Position numbers and translations under genes: made by a program. From positions 25,562,333 through 25,626,332 of the forward strand of contig JAQNBH010000011.1 in NCBI GenBank assembly GCA_028752905.1: 64,000 nucleotides of DNA. Direction: 5' to 3'. Numbering within the stretch: the first letter of the stretch is position 1; every line of letters begins with the position of its first letter. Below, one piece after another: positions 37,605 to 50,310 of the stretch. Origin of the DNA: Cladorhizidae sp. MBARI D1340-BT2 (Eukaryota; Porifera; Demospongiae; Poecilosclerida; Cladorhizidae). The notes under the pieces are model-generated. The model was not told the origin of the DNA and did no database searches. It worked only from the letters and a program-made list of their open reading frames with translations.

Positions 37605-40600
37605 TGTGCTCTGGTGTGTAGCAAGACGTGAACTCTGGTGTGCATCAAGCCATGAACTCTGGCGGGTATCAAGCTATGAACTCTGGTCTGTATCAAGCTA
37701 TCAACTCGGGTGTGTAGCAAGTTATGAGGTCTTGTGTGTAGCAGTCATGAACTCTGTATCAAGCCATGAAGTCTAGCGTCTCAAGCCATGAACTCTGGTG
37801 TGTTTCAAGCCATTAACTCTGGTGTGCATCAAGCCATGAACTCTGGTGTGTATCAAGCTTTTAACTCTGGTGTGCATCAACCTATGAACTCTGGTGTGCA
37901 TCAAGCCATGAACTCTGGTGTGCATCAAGCCATGAACTCTGGTGTTAAGCAAGCCATGAACTCTGGCGTGTATCAAGCTATGAATTCTTGTCTGTAGCAA
38001 CACATGAACTCTGGTGTGTAGCAGTTATGAACTCCGTATCAGGCAATGAAATCTAGTGTGCAGAAAGCCTTGAACACTGGTGTGTTAAGCCATGTACTCT
38101 GGTGTGTTCCAAGCCATGAACTCTGGTTTGCATCAAGCCATGAACTCTGGTGTACAACAAGCCATGAACTCTGGTTTGCAACAAACCATGAACTCAGGTG
38201 TGCATTAAGCTATGAACAATGAAATGCAGCAAGCTATGAACTCTGGTGTCTATCAAGCTATGTATGAACTCTGATGTGCATCAAGCCATGAACTCTGGTG
38301 TGTATCAAGCTATTAACTCTAGTGTGTAGCAAGGCATGAACTCTGGTGTGTACGAGTCATGAATTCTGTATCAAGCCATGAACTCTGGTGGCTCGAGCCA
38401 TGAACTCTGGTATGTGTCAAGCCATGAACTCTGGTGTGCATCAAGCCATGAACTTTGGTTTGCATCGAGCCATGAACTCTGGTGTGCATCAAGCCATGAA
38501 CACTGGTGTGCATCAAGCCATGAACTCTGGTGTGCATCAAGCCATGAACTCTCTAGTGTGCATCAAGCCTTGAACTGTGGTGTGTAGCAAGCCATGAACA
38601 CTGGTGTGCATCAAGACATGTACTTTAGTTTGCATTGAGCAATGAACTCTGGTGTGCATCAAGCCATGAACTCTGGTGTGCATCAAGCCATGAACTCTGG
38701 TATGCATCAAGCCATGAACCCTGGCTTGCATCAATCCATGAACTATGGTATGCATAAAGCCATGAACTGTGATGGGTATCAAGCTATGAACTCTGGTATG
38801 TAGCAAGCCATGAACATTGGTGTGTGTCAAGCCATGAACTCTGGTTTGCATCAAGTCTCATGAACTCTTATATGCAGCAAGCCATGAACTATGGTGTGTA
38901 TCAAGCTATATGAACTCTGGTGTGTAGCAAAACATGAATTCTGCTGTGTATCAATCAAGCTATGAACTCCAGTCTATATCTAGCTGTATAAATTCTGTTG
39001 TGTAGCAAAACATGAACTCTTATGTGCATCAAGCCAAGAACTCTGGTGGGTATGAAGATATTCTAGTCTGTATCAAGCTATGAACTCGTGTGTGTATCAA
39101 GTTATGAGGTCTGGTGTGTAACAAGCTATGAACTCTGGGGTGTAGAAAGTCATGAACTCTGGCGCACAGCAAGCCATGAACTCCGGGGTGCATCAAGCCA
39201 TGAAATCTGGTGTGTATTACGCTATGAACTCTGATGTGCAGCAAGACATGAACTCCGGTGAGCATCAAGCCATGAAGTTTGGTGTGCATCAAGCCATGAA
39301 CACTGATGGGTAGCAAACTATGAACTCTGGTGTGTAGCAAGCCTTGAACTCTGTAACTAGCCATGAACTATAGGTGTCTCAAGCTATCAACTCTGTCTGG
39401 TGTACATCAAGCCATGAACTCTGCATGAAGCCATGAACTTTGATGTGCATAGAGCCATGAACTATGGTGTGCATGAAGCCATGAACTCTGGTGTACATCA
39501 AGCCATGAACTCTGGTGTGCATCAAGCCATGAACTCTGGTGTGCATCAAGCCATGAACTCTGGTGTGCATCAAGCCATGAACTTTGGTGTGCATCAAGCC
39601 ATGAACACTGATGGTGTGTCAAGCCATGAACTCTGGTGTGCATCAAGCCATGAACTATGGTGTGCATCAACCCATGAACTCTGGTGTGCATCACCAATGA
39701 ACTCTGGTTTGCATCAAGCCGTGAACTTTGGTGTGCATCAAGCCATGAACTCTGGTGGGTATCAAGCCAAGAACTCTGGTGTGTAGCAAGCCATGAACAC
39801 TGAAGTGCAGCAAGCCATGAACTCTGGCATGAATCAAGCCATAACCTCTGGTGTGTATCAAGCTATCAACTCTGGTGGTTAGAAGACATGAACTCTGGTG
39901 TGTAGCAGTCATGAACTCTGTAACAAGCCATGAACTCTGGTGTATCAAGCCATGAACTCTGGAGTGTTACAAGTCATGAACTCTGGTGTGCATCAAGCCA
40001 TGAACTCTGGTGTGCATCAAATCATGAACTCTGGTGGGTATCAAGCCAAGAACTCTGTTGTGTAGCAAGCCATGAACTCTGGTGTGCATAATGCCATGAC
40101 CTCTGGTGTGTAGCAAGGCATAAACTGCGTGCATCAAGCCATTAACTCTGGTGTGTATCAAGCTATGAATTCTGGTGTGTAGCAAGACGTGAACTCTGGT
40201 GTGTAGCAGTCATGAACTCTGTATGAAGCCATGAACTCTGGTGTGCAGCAAACCATGAATGCTGGTGTGTTAAGCCATGTACTCTGGTATGTACCAAGCC
40301 ATGAACTCTGGTATGCATCAAGCCATGAATTCTGGTGTGTATCAAGCGATGAATTCTGGTTTGTAGCAAGACATGAACTCTGGTGTGTAGCAGTCATGAA
40401 CTCTGTATCAAGCCATGAACTCTGGTGTGCAGCAAACCATGAAATTTAGTTTGCATCAAGCAATGAACTCTTGTGTGCATCAAGCCATGAACTCTGGTAT
40501 GCATCAAGCCATGAAATTTAATTTGCATGAAGCAATGAACTCTGGTGTGCATCAAGCCATGAACTCTGGTGTGCATCAAGCCATGAACTATGGTGTGCAT

Positions 40601-43147
40601 CAACCCATGAACTCTGGTGTGCATCACCAATGAACTCTGGTTTGCATCAAGCCGTGAACTTTGGTGTGCATCAAGCCATGAACTCTGGTGGGTATCAAGC
40701 CAAGAACTCTGGTGTGTAGCAAGCCATGAACACTGAAGTGCAGCAAGCCATGAACTCTGGCATGAATCAAGCCATAACCTCTGGTGTGTATCAAGCTATC
40801 AACTCTGGTGGTTAGAAGACATGAACTCTGGTGTGTAGCAGTCATGAACTCTGTATCAAGCCATGAACTCTGGTGTATCAAGCCATGAACTCTGGAGTGT
40901 GTCAAGCCATGAACTCTGGTGTGCATCAAGCCATGAACTCTGGTGTGCATCACCAATGAACTCTGGTTTGCATCAAGCCGTGAACTTTGGTGTACATCAA
41001 GTCATGAACTCTGGTGGGTATCAAGCCAAGAACTCTGGTGTGTAGCAAGCCATGAACTCTCGTGTGCATAATGCCATGACCTCTGGTGTGTAGGAAGCCA
41101 TAAACTGCGTGCATCAAGCCATTAACTCTGGTGTGCATCAAGCCATGAACTCTGGTTTGCATCAAGCCATGAACTCTTGTGTGTATCAAGCCATGAACTC
41201 TGGTGTGGATCAAGCCATGAACTCTGGTTTGCATCAATCCATGAACTTTGGTATGCATCAAGCCATGAACTGTGATGGGTATCAAGCTATGAACTCTGGT
41301 GTGTAGCAAGCCATGAACATTGGTGTGTGTCAAGCCATGAACTCTGGTTTGCATCAAGTCATGAACTCTGGTATGCATCAAGCCATGAACTATGGTGTGC
41401 ATCAACCCATGAACTCTGGTGTGTATCACCAATGAACTCTGGTTTGCATCAAGCCGTGAACTTTGGTGTGCATAAAGCCATGAACTCTGGTGGGTATCAA
41501 GCCAAGAACTCTGGTGTGTAGCAAGCCATGAACACTGAAGTGCAGCAAGCCATGAACTCTGGCATGAATCAAGCCATAAACTCTGGTGTGTATCAAGCTA
41601 TGAACTCTGGTGGTTAGAAGACATGAACTCTGGTGTGTAGCAGTCATGAACTCTGTAACAAGCCATGAACTCTGGTGTATCAAGCCATGAACTCTGGAGT
41701 GTTACAAGTCATGAACTCTGGTGTGCATCAAGCCATGAACTCTGGTGTGCATCAAATCATGAACTCTGGTGGGTATCAAGCCAAGAACTCTGTTGTGTAG
41801 CAAGCCATGAACTCTGGTGTGCATAATGCCATGACCTCTGGTGTGTAGCAAGGCATAAACTGCGTGCATCAAGCCATTAACTCTGGTGTGTATCAAGCTA
41901 TGAATTCTGGTGTGTAGCAAGACATGAACGCTGGTGTGTAGCAGTCATGAACTCTGTATGAAGCCATGAACTCTGGTGTGCAGCAAACCATGAATGCTGG
42001 TGTGTTAAGCCATGTACTCTGGTATGTACCAAGCCATGAACTCTGGTATGCATCAAGCCATGAATTCTGGTGTGTATCAAGCGATGAATTCTGGTGTGTA
42101 GCAAGACATGAACTCTGGTGTGTAGCAGTCATGAACTCTGTATCAAGCCATGAACTCTGGTGTGCAGCAAACCATGAAATTTAGTTTGCATCAAGCAATG
42201 AACTCTTGTGTGCATCAAGCCATGAACTCTGGTATGCATCAAGCCATGAAATTTAATTTGCATGAAGCAATGAACTCTGGTGTGCATCAAGCCATGAACT
42301 CTGGTGTGCATCAAGCCATGAACTCTTGTGTGCATCAATCCATGAATTCTGGTGTGCATCAAGCCATTAACTCAGGTGTGCATCAAGCCATCAACTTTGA
42401 TGTGCAACAAGCCAAGAACTCTGGTGTGTATCAGGCTATGAACTCTGGTGTCATGCACTCTGGTGTATATCAGTCATGAACTCTGTATCAAGCCATGAAC
42501 TCTGATGTCTTAAGCCATGAACTCTGGAGTGTGTCAAGCCATAAACTCTTGTGTGCATCAAGCTAGGAACTCTGGTCTGTATCAAGCTATATGAACTCTG
42601 GTGTGTAGCAAAACATAAATTCTGGTATGAATCAAGCAAGCTATAAACTCCATTGCTATATGAATTCTGGTGTGTAGCAAGCCATGAACTCTGGCGGGAA
42701 TCAAGCTATGAATTCTGGTCTGTATCAAGCTATGGACTCTGGTGTGTAGCAAGTTATGAGGTCTGGTGTGTAGCAGTCATGAACTCTGTATTAAGCCATG
42801 AACTCTGGTGTCTCAAGCCATGAACTCCGGTTTGCAGCAAGCCATACACTCTGGTGTGCATCAAGCCATGAACTTCGGTGTGCATCAAGCCATGATCTCT
42901 GGTGGGTATGAAGCTATGAACTCTGTTGTGTAGCAAACCATGCACACAGGCATGCAGCAAGCCATGAACTCTGGCATGCAGAGGCCATGAACTCTGGTGT
43001 GTATCAAGCTATTAACTCTGGGGTGTAGCAAGACATGAAATTTGGCGTACAGCAAGCCATGAACTCCGGGGTGCATCAAGCTATGAAATCTGGTATGTAT
43101 CAAGCTATGAACTCTGGTGTGCAGCAAGAGATGAATTCTGGTGTGTT
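37605..43147 (+). repeat. 24-bp satellite array, right arm, forward part
   Basis: Same monomer and orientation as the left arm, beginning directly at the gag junction with CTCTGGTGTGTAGCAAG. It shares blocks with 5.4-11 kb of the left arm, such as the variant string CTGTAACTAGCCATGAAC at about 39355, also at 6620 and 9010. Within it a 1735-bp higher-order unit is duplicated. Open frames are periodic peptides only. Confidence 0.93.
39691..42330 (+). repeat. 1735-bp higher-order unit, about 1.5 copies
   Basis: Blocks at 39691, 39967 and 40231 recur 1735 bp later at 41426, 41702 and 41966 with only scattered differences. The second copy loses similarity to the first near 42330. A shorter internal relative (a copy of the 39691 block) also lies at 40624. 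Confidence 0.8.
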
Positions 43148-44975
43148 GCCAGAGTACATGGCTTAACACACCAGCATTCAAGGTTTGCTGCACACCAGAG
43201 TTCATGGCTTGATACAGAGTTCATGACCGCTACACACCAGAGTTCATGTCTTGCTACACAGACCAGAATTCTTAGCTAGATACACACAAGAGTTACTGGC
43301 TTGATGCACGCCAGAGTTCATGCCTTACTACATAGCAGAGTTCATGGCTTGATGCACACCAGAGTTCATGGCTTGTTGCACACCAGAGTTCATGACTTGA
43401 TGCTCACCAGAGTTAATAGCTTGATACACACCAGTGTTCATGGCTTGAAGCACACCAGAGTTCATGGCTTGAAACACACCATAGTTCATGGCTTTAGACG
43501 CCTGACTTCATGGCTTGATAGAGAGTTCATGACTGCTACACACCACAGTTCATGTCCTGCTACACAACAGTGTTCATAGCTTGATGCACACCAAAATTTA
43601 TGGCTTGATGCACACCAGAGTTCATGGCTTGATGCAAACCAGAGTTCATGGCTTGATGCACACCAGAGTTCATGGCTTGAACTACACCAGAGTTCATGGC
43701 TTCATGCACATCATCGTTCATAGCTCGATGCACACCAAAGTTCATGGCTTGATGCACACCAGAGTTCATGGCTTGATGTACACCAGAGTTCATGGCTTGA
43801 GACATTTATAGTTCATGGCTAGTTATAGACTTCATGAAGGCAACACACCTGAATTCATCTCTTGATGCACACCAGAGTTCATGGCTTGATGCACACCAGA
43901 GTTCATGGCTTGATGCAAACCAGAGTTCATGGCTTGCTGTACGCCAGAGTTCATGTCTTTCTACACCCCAGAGTTCATAGCTTGATACACACAAGACCTC
44001 ATAACTTGATACATACACGAGTTCATAGCTTGATACAGACTAGAATATCTTCATACCCACCAGAATTCTTGGCTTGATGCACATAAGAGTTCATGTTTTG
44101 CTACACAACAGAATTTATACAGCTTGATATAGACTGGAGTTCATAGCTTGATTGATACACAGCAGAATTCATGTTTTGCTACACACCAGAGTTCATATAG
44201 CTTGATACACACCATAGTTCATGGCTTGCTGCATACCAGAGTTCATGACTTGATGCAAACCAGAGCTCATGGCTTGACACACACCAATTTTCATGGCTTG
44301 CTACACACCAGAGTTCATAGCTTGATACCCATCACAGTTCATGGCTTGATGCATACCAAAGTTCATGGATTGATGCAAGCCAGAGTTCATGGCTCGATGC
44401 ACACCAGAGTTCACGGCTTGATACACACAAGAGTTCATGGCTTGATGCAAACCAGAGTTCATGGCTTGATGGACACCAGAGTTCATTGCTCAATGCAAAC
44501 TAAAATACATGTCTTGATGCACACCAGTGTTCATGGCTTACTACACACCACAGTTCAAGGCTTGATGCACACTAGAGTTCATGGCTTGATGCACACCAGA
44601 GTTAATGGGTTGATGCTCACCAGAGTTCATGGCTTGATGCACACTAGAGTTCATGGCTTGATGCATACCAGAGTTCATGGCTTGATGCACACCAGAGTTC
44701 ATGGCTTGATGCACACCAGTGTTCATGGCTTGATGCACACCAGAGTTCATGGCTCGATGCAAACCAAAGTTCATGGTTTGATGCACACCAGAGTTCATGG
44801 CTTGACACATACCAGATACAGAATTCATGACTCGTACACACCAGAGTTCATGCCTTGCTACACAGAGTTAATAGCTTGATACACACCAGTGTTCATGGCT
44901 TGATGCAAATCAGAGTTCATACATAGCTTGATAGACACCAGAGTTTATAGCTTGCTGCATTCCATTGTTCATAGC
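43148..44975 (-). repeat. 24-bp satellite, inverted segment
   Basis: At about 43147 the array switches strand: before it monomers read MNSGVHQA on the plus strand, after it on the minus strand. The switch follows GTGTGTTGCCAGAGTACATGG. The inverted part contains recognisable blocks of the left arm in reverse, for example 43800-44140 mirrors 6390-6630 and 39030-39370. Plus-strand frame 44148-44879 (243 codons of GLMHTRVH-type repeats) is the longest open frame in the satellite, but it is purely periodic. Confidence 0.93.
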
Positions 44976-47900
44976 TTCTTACGGGTTAAAAAAGGAAGAT
45001 TTCTCACCAAAAGACCTTTCATGTCATTTAAAGAGTAGAAACAGTTCTATATTGTTGAACAGGAAGCTGAAGTGCCAATTTTGACTCAAAACCCTTAAAT
45101 GGAGGTTAAAAAGATAATATTTCTCAACAAAAGACGTTTTCTGTCATTTAAAGAGTAGAAACAGTTCCATAATGTTGAAGAGGAAGCTAAAGTGCTATTT
45201 TGACAAGATTTGCGATTTCAGATAATTTTTCTTCAAAGACGTACCAATTGGAGCAAAATAGAGCTTCTTTCGGTTTAAAACGGAAGATTTCTCACCAAAA
45301 GACATTTACTATCGTTTAAAGAGGTAGAAACAGTTCCATAATGTTGAAAAATAAGCTGATTTCAGACTTTTTCCCCTCAAAATGCTCAAAAACGACCTTA
45401 TTGGATCTTATTTCGTTATAAAGGGAAGATTTCTCAGAAACCTAAAGATGTTTTTGTCATTAAGAGACAAAGAGTTCATAAATGTTTAAAAGGAAGCCAT
45501 TTTGAAAAGTTTTAGCGACGTAAGAGAGTTTTTACTCAAAATCCTCCTATTGGAGATCTTTTTTTGGTTAAAAATCGGAAATTTAACTTTTTCGATCGTT
45601 TAAAGAGTAGAAACTGCTCCAAAATATTGAAAAGGAAGCTAATTCTGTAATTTTGAAAAGATTGAGCGACTTAAGACAGTTTTCACTCAAAATGCTCAAT
45701 AATGTTCTAGGACGGATAAAAATGGAAGATTTCTCACCAAAAGACATTATCTGATGTTTAAAGAGTAGGAACAGTTCCATATTGTTGACAATAACATATA
45801 TGCATATATGCATATTTTAGCATTTAAGACATTTTTTCATTGCTTAAAATGTATTAAAATAAACCAATCGCTTAAAAAGGGGAGATTTCTCACCAAAAGA
45901 CGTTTTCTGACAAGAGTAGAAGTAGTTCCATAATGTTAAAAAGGAGCCATTTTGGGCGATTTCAGACAGTTTTTCCTCAAAACGCTCAAAAAGGACCCAA
46001 TTGGGAGCTTAAATAGGAAGATTTCTCACGAAAAGACGTTTCTGTCGTTTAAAGAGTAGAAACAGTTTTATAATGTTGAAAAGGAAGCTAATGTGCCCAT
46101 TTGGACAAGAATGAGCGATTACACAGTTTTTTCCTCCAAAAGCTCAAAAAGATCCCATATTGAGTAAAATAGAGCTTCTTTGGGTTTAAAAGACGTTTTC
46201 TGTCATTTAAAGACTAGAAACAGTTCCATAATGTGAAAGGGAAGCTTATTTGCCATTTTAACAAGATTGAGCGATTTCAGACCTTTTTCCTCAAAACGCA
46301 CTAAAAGATCCTGTGAGCTGTTAAAAACAGATTTCTCACAGTGTAAGACAGTTTTTCGAGTACAAACAGTTCTATAATGTTCAAATGGAAGCTAATTGCA
46401 AGAATGAGCGATGTCAGACTGTTTTTCTTTAAAACGCTTAGAAACGTCCAAAATGCATTAAAATAGCAAAAAAAAATTCTGACATTTTAAGAGTACAGTT
46501 CCATAATGTTGGCTAATTTGCAATTTTGATAAAATTGAGCGATTGCAGACAGTTTTTCCTGAAAACGCTCATAAAAGTCCCAATTGGAGCAAACGAGTTT
46601 CTTTCGGGTTAAAAACGAAATATTTCTAAGATTTAAACAGTTTTTCTTCAAAACGCTCTAAAACGTTCCAATTGGGAGCTTCTTTCTTTTTAAAACGGAA
46701 GATTTCTCACCAAAAGACATTTACTCTTGTTTAAGGAGGTAGAAACAGTTCAATAATGTTGAATGAAATGTAAGCTAAAGTGCCCATTTTGACAAGAATG
46801 TGCGATTTCAGACAGTTTTTCCTCAAAACACTCAAAAAGTCCCAATTGGATCAAAGTAGTTACTTTCGGTTAAAAACGGAAGATTTCTCACCAAAAGACG
46901 TTTCCTGTCGTTTGTAGAGTAGAAACAGTTCTATAATGTTGAAAATGAAGCCATTTTGAACAGAATGACAGGTTATTCCTCAAAACGCTCAAAATAGAGC
47001 TGCTTTCAGTTAAAATGGATATTTCTCAAAAAAAAGACGTTTTCAGTCATTTAAAGAGTAGAAACATTTCCATAATGTTGAAGAGGAAGCTAATGTGCCA
47101 TTTTGACAAGATTTAGACCGTTTTTCTTCAAACCGCTCAAAAACGTACCAATTGGGAGCTTATTTCCGTTTAAAATGGAAGATTTCTCACCAAAAGACAT
47201 TTAACCTTGTTTAAAGAGTTAGAAACAGTTCAATAATGTTGAAAAGTAAGCTAAAGTGCCCATTTTGAAAAGAATGAGCGATATCTGACAATTTTTTCTA
47301 AAAATGCTCAAAAACGTCCCTATTGGAGCAAGGTAGAGCTTCTTTCAGATAAAAATGTGAGATTTCTCACCAAAATACCTTTTCTGTCGTGAAATGCTGA
47401 AAAGTAACGTGCACATTTTGAATTGAATTAGCGATTTCTTAAAACGATTTAAAATAATCATAAAAGGGAGAGATTTCTCACCAAAAGACGTTTTCTGACA
47501 TTATAAGAGTAGAAACAGTTCCATAATGGCTAATTTGCGATTTCAGACATTTTTCCCTCAAAACACTCAAAAACGTCACAATTGGGAGGTTAAAAACGGA
47601 AGATTTCTCACCAAAAGACGTTTTCAGACGTTTAAAGAGTAGAAACAGTTCTATAATGTTGAAAAGGAAGCTAATGTGCCCATTTTACATAAATGAGCGA
47701 AATGCGTCCCAATTGGAGCAAAATAGAGCTGCTTTCGGTTAAAAAGGTGATATTTCTCACCAAAATGTTTTCTGTCATTTAAAGAGTAGAAACAGTTCAC
47801 TGTTGAATAGTTCCATAGAAACTAAATAGCGATTTTGAGATACTTCAGCCTTTTTTCCCTCAAAAACTACCAATTGGAGCAAAATAGAGCATCTTACGGA

Positions 47901-48450
47901 TAAAAAGTTGATTTCTCACCAAAAGAAGTTTTCTGTAGTTTAAAGAGTAGAAACAGTTCCATAATGTTGAAAATGAAGCTAGTTTGCACCTTTGGAAAAG
48001 ATTGAGCGATTTAAGACAGTTTTTTCTCAAAATGCTCTAAAACATCCCAATAGGAGGGACATTTATCACTTTAAGAGTAGGAACAGTCCTATAATTTTGA
48101 AATGGAAGCTAATTGCCCATTATGATGAGTGATTCGAGACAGTTTTTCCTCAAAATGTTGAAAAAGTCCCAATTGGAGCAAAGTAGAGGTTTTTTCAGTT
48201 AAAACGGCAGATTTCTCATAAAAAGACATTTACTCTCATTTAAAGAGTACAAGTTTGAGCGATTTCAGACTTGTTTTTTTAAATTGCACTAAAATATCCC
48301 AATTGTCACAAAATATAGCTTAAAAATGGAATATTTCTCACAAAAGTCGTTTAAAAGAGTAGAAACAGTTTTATAATAACAAGAATGAGCGATTTCAGAG
48401 AGTTTTTTCTCAAAACACTCAAAAACGTCCCTATTGGCTCAATTTTATTT
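44976..48450 (+). repeat. AT-rich ~170-bp degenerate satellite
   Basis: About 20 or more imperfect units. A complete unit runs: GGTTAAAAACGGAAGATTTC, TCACCAAAAGACGTTTTCTG, TCGTTTAAAGAGTAGAAACAG, TTCCATAATGTTGAAAAGG, AAGCTAATGTGCC, ATTTTGACAAGAATGAGCG, ATTTCAGACAGTTTTTCCTC, AAAACGCTCAAAAACGTCCC, AATTGGAGCAAAATAGAGCT. A full copy is 45104-45270 (166 bp); many others are internally deleted, giving spacings of 118-180 bp. Divergence between units is much higher than in the 24-bp satellite, so it looks older. It abuts the inverted satellite directly. There are no genes; the 76-codon frame at 45583-45813 is a repeat frame. Confidence 0.85.
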
Positions 48451-49025
48451 ATAACAAAAATATATCCTTGGGGGGTGGGGGGGGGGGAAGTTACTGACAA
48501 AATGTTTTTAACCTGTAGTACCCATTAGTACCCCTTGCAAGACATCTTGTTCTCTTGCAAGAAGGGCGAGTTCAGATTACCAGGGCATTGCATATCAGAA
48601 GTAAGGAGGTAAGCTTTGCATTATATGATATCCTTATTAAAAAATTATTTCCCATAACAATCATCATTTGATATCGACCCAATGGGAGAAGTGGAGCACC
48701 ATTGTAGTTAAGGTGATGCGAAGGTGATGTGATAGTGATTTCATACTCAGATGTAATAGTGGCCTGATCATCTTGGTGCATTTGTGGTTCTAACTGCAAG
48801 TGTTGAGATGCTGCCTTGAGACCTAGTACTTGATAAACTAACAGAATGTATATATCTGAAAAATTAAATGTTTTGTTGTGTGAAATTCTGAAGTTCAGAA
48901 ATTAACAATATAATTCTTCATAAAAGTTTATTCTAAGCAATCTGCAAGAAGAAGAAGAAGAAGAAACATCAAGAAAGGAAGTCATCCAGACCATTGGCAA
49001 GACTTTAGCTATTCCTCTGTGTGAT
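48451..49025. other. Spacer with poly-G and GAA tracts
   Basis: Contains a G-rich run (48471-48488, mostly G) and a short (GAA)n tract near 48948-48964. The minus-strand frame 48572-48799 has no known motif. No gene is supported. Confidence 0.5.
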
Positions 49026-49545
49026 ATGTTGCATAGAATCCTCCAAACTTCTCAAACTGGCCACCAAAAGAGTTCTAATCATAACTGTGGCCAATGTTGG
49101 ACTATCATGGTGCATTATACTTGTACTTATCATGGTGCGAGTGTTTTCAACATCTGGTAAGCAATGTGGTGGGTGGGAAAATTGCAATAACCTTCAGCAC
49201 TAAGATTCTAAGATTGCCCAGGATAAAAAAAACTCACTATATGTGCGGATGGGGAGGGAATTTTTTTCCACGGTTTTGAATTTTCACACTATTTGTCATA
49301 ACTTTTTTGTTCTCCATTTCTTATGTTATTTTGAAGACAACTGTAGTGCATTTGCTGCTCTTTCTAAATCTAAAGGTTTGTGCATAGCTACTTCCTAAGT
49401 CAAGATATGGTAACTTGATTGCCTCACTTGTCTGTGCTTTGAAGTTGAGCTTACCTGACCTTCACACTTTAATGTGGTTGGCAGAACCACTGATGTGGAA
49501 AATGCATTGAAAGAATCAACAAATCATCTGTCACAAGGTGCATGT
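49026..49545 (+). repeat. Dispersed direct repeat, copy 2
   Basis: Counterpart of 1832-2347 in the same orientation, with local indels (for example the CATGGTGCATTATACTTG stretch is rearranged, and TTCACACTTTAATGTGG is extra here). Plus-strand frames 49021-49203 and 49094-49279 exist in altered form in copy 1 and show no coding constraint. Confidence 0.85.
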
Positions 49546-49930
49546 CCTTAGGTGCATGTCCATGATGGTGGGCCAGTCCAGAGCATCATCTCTCACAAGG
49601 TGCATGTCCTTGATGGTGAGTCACGTCAGAGCATCATCTCTCACAAAGTGCATGTCCATGATGGTGAGCCAGGTCAGAGCATCATCTCTCACAAGGCTCA
49701 TGTCTTGATGGTGGGCCAGGTCAGAGCATCATCTCTCACAAGGTGAATGTCCTTGATGGTGAGCCAGGTCAGAGCATCATCTCTCACAAGGTGCATGCCC
49801 TTGATGATGTGAGTCAGGTCAGAGGATCATTTCCCACAAGGTGCAAGTCCTTGATAGTGGGCCAGGTTATAGTCATCTCTCATAAGGAGCATGTCCTTGA
49901 TGGTGAATCAGGTCAGAGCATCATGTACAA
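49546..49930 (+). repeat. 48-bp tandem repeat, about 8 copies
   Basis: Unit of 48 bp built around CAAGGTGCATGTCCTTGATG, GTGAGCCAGGTCAG and AGCATCATCTCTCA. It begins where the dispersed repeat ends, and its first part (CATCTGTCACAAGGTGCATG) is the last part of that repeat, so the array seems to have grown from its edge. Translation gives a 16-residue period (ISHKVHVLDGEPGQS) and chance open frames. Confidence 0.85.
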
Positions 49931-50310
49931 GTGTATCAAATTTTTATGTCCCTCTACTTTTTTTCGGCTTTACACTGACCACCCACCTAACCCACAGCTT
50001 TTAAAAGTAGACCATTTGACCGTTTACTAATCATGAGGGAGTAACTGAAGAACACTGTTCATGATCCTAGAAACTCTGCCATTCAATATCTCATGTTTTA
50101 GTGAATGCATTAATTGAACTAAAACACTTTTGAGTTTGACAAAGGGAAAGGAAAAAAGCTGCCTTTATAGAGTGATGAGGTAAATGTCATTGTAACTCTA
50201 ATGATGCAATGTCATGGGGATGCAATGTCATGGGTCAAAAAATAAAATGATTTTTTTTGGTCCTGGATGGATAAAAAATGCCAATCTCAATAGGTTGGCT
50301 GCTTTGCTAG
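49931..50310. other. Spacer before the piggyBac end
   Basis: No gene or repeat recognised. It ends with TTTGCTAG immediately before the TTAA at 50311 that marks the piggyBac boundary. Confidence 0.5.

Noticed and set aside
44148..44879. 243-codon plus-strand open frame of GLMHTRVH-type repeats as a repeat protein gene
   Set aside because: It is the inverted satellite read in its most open frame. There is no non-repeat domain, no consistent start, and all other frames are similarly periodic.
4790..44975. CRISPR-like array
   Set aside because: The units are head-to-tail with no unique spacers, no cas genes are present and the context is eukaryotic.
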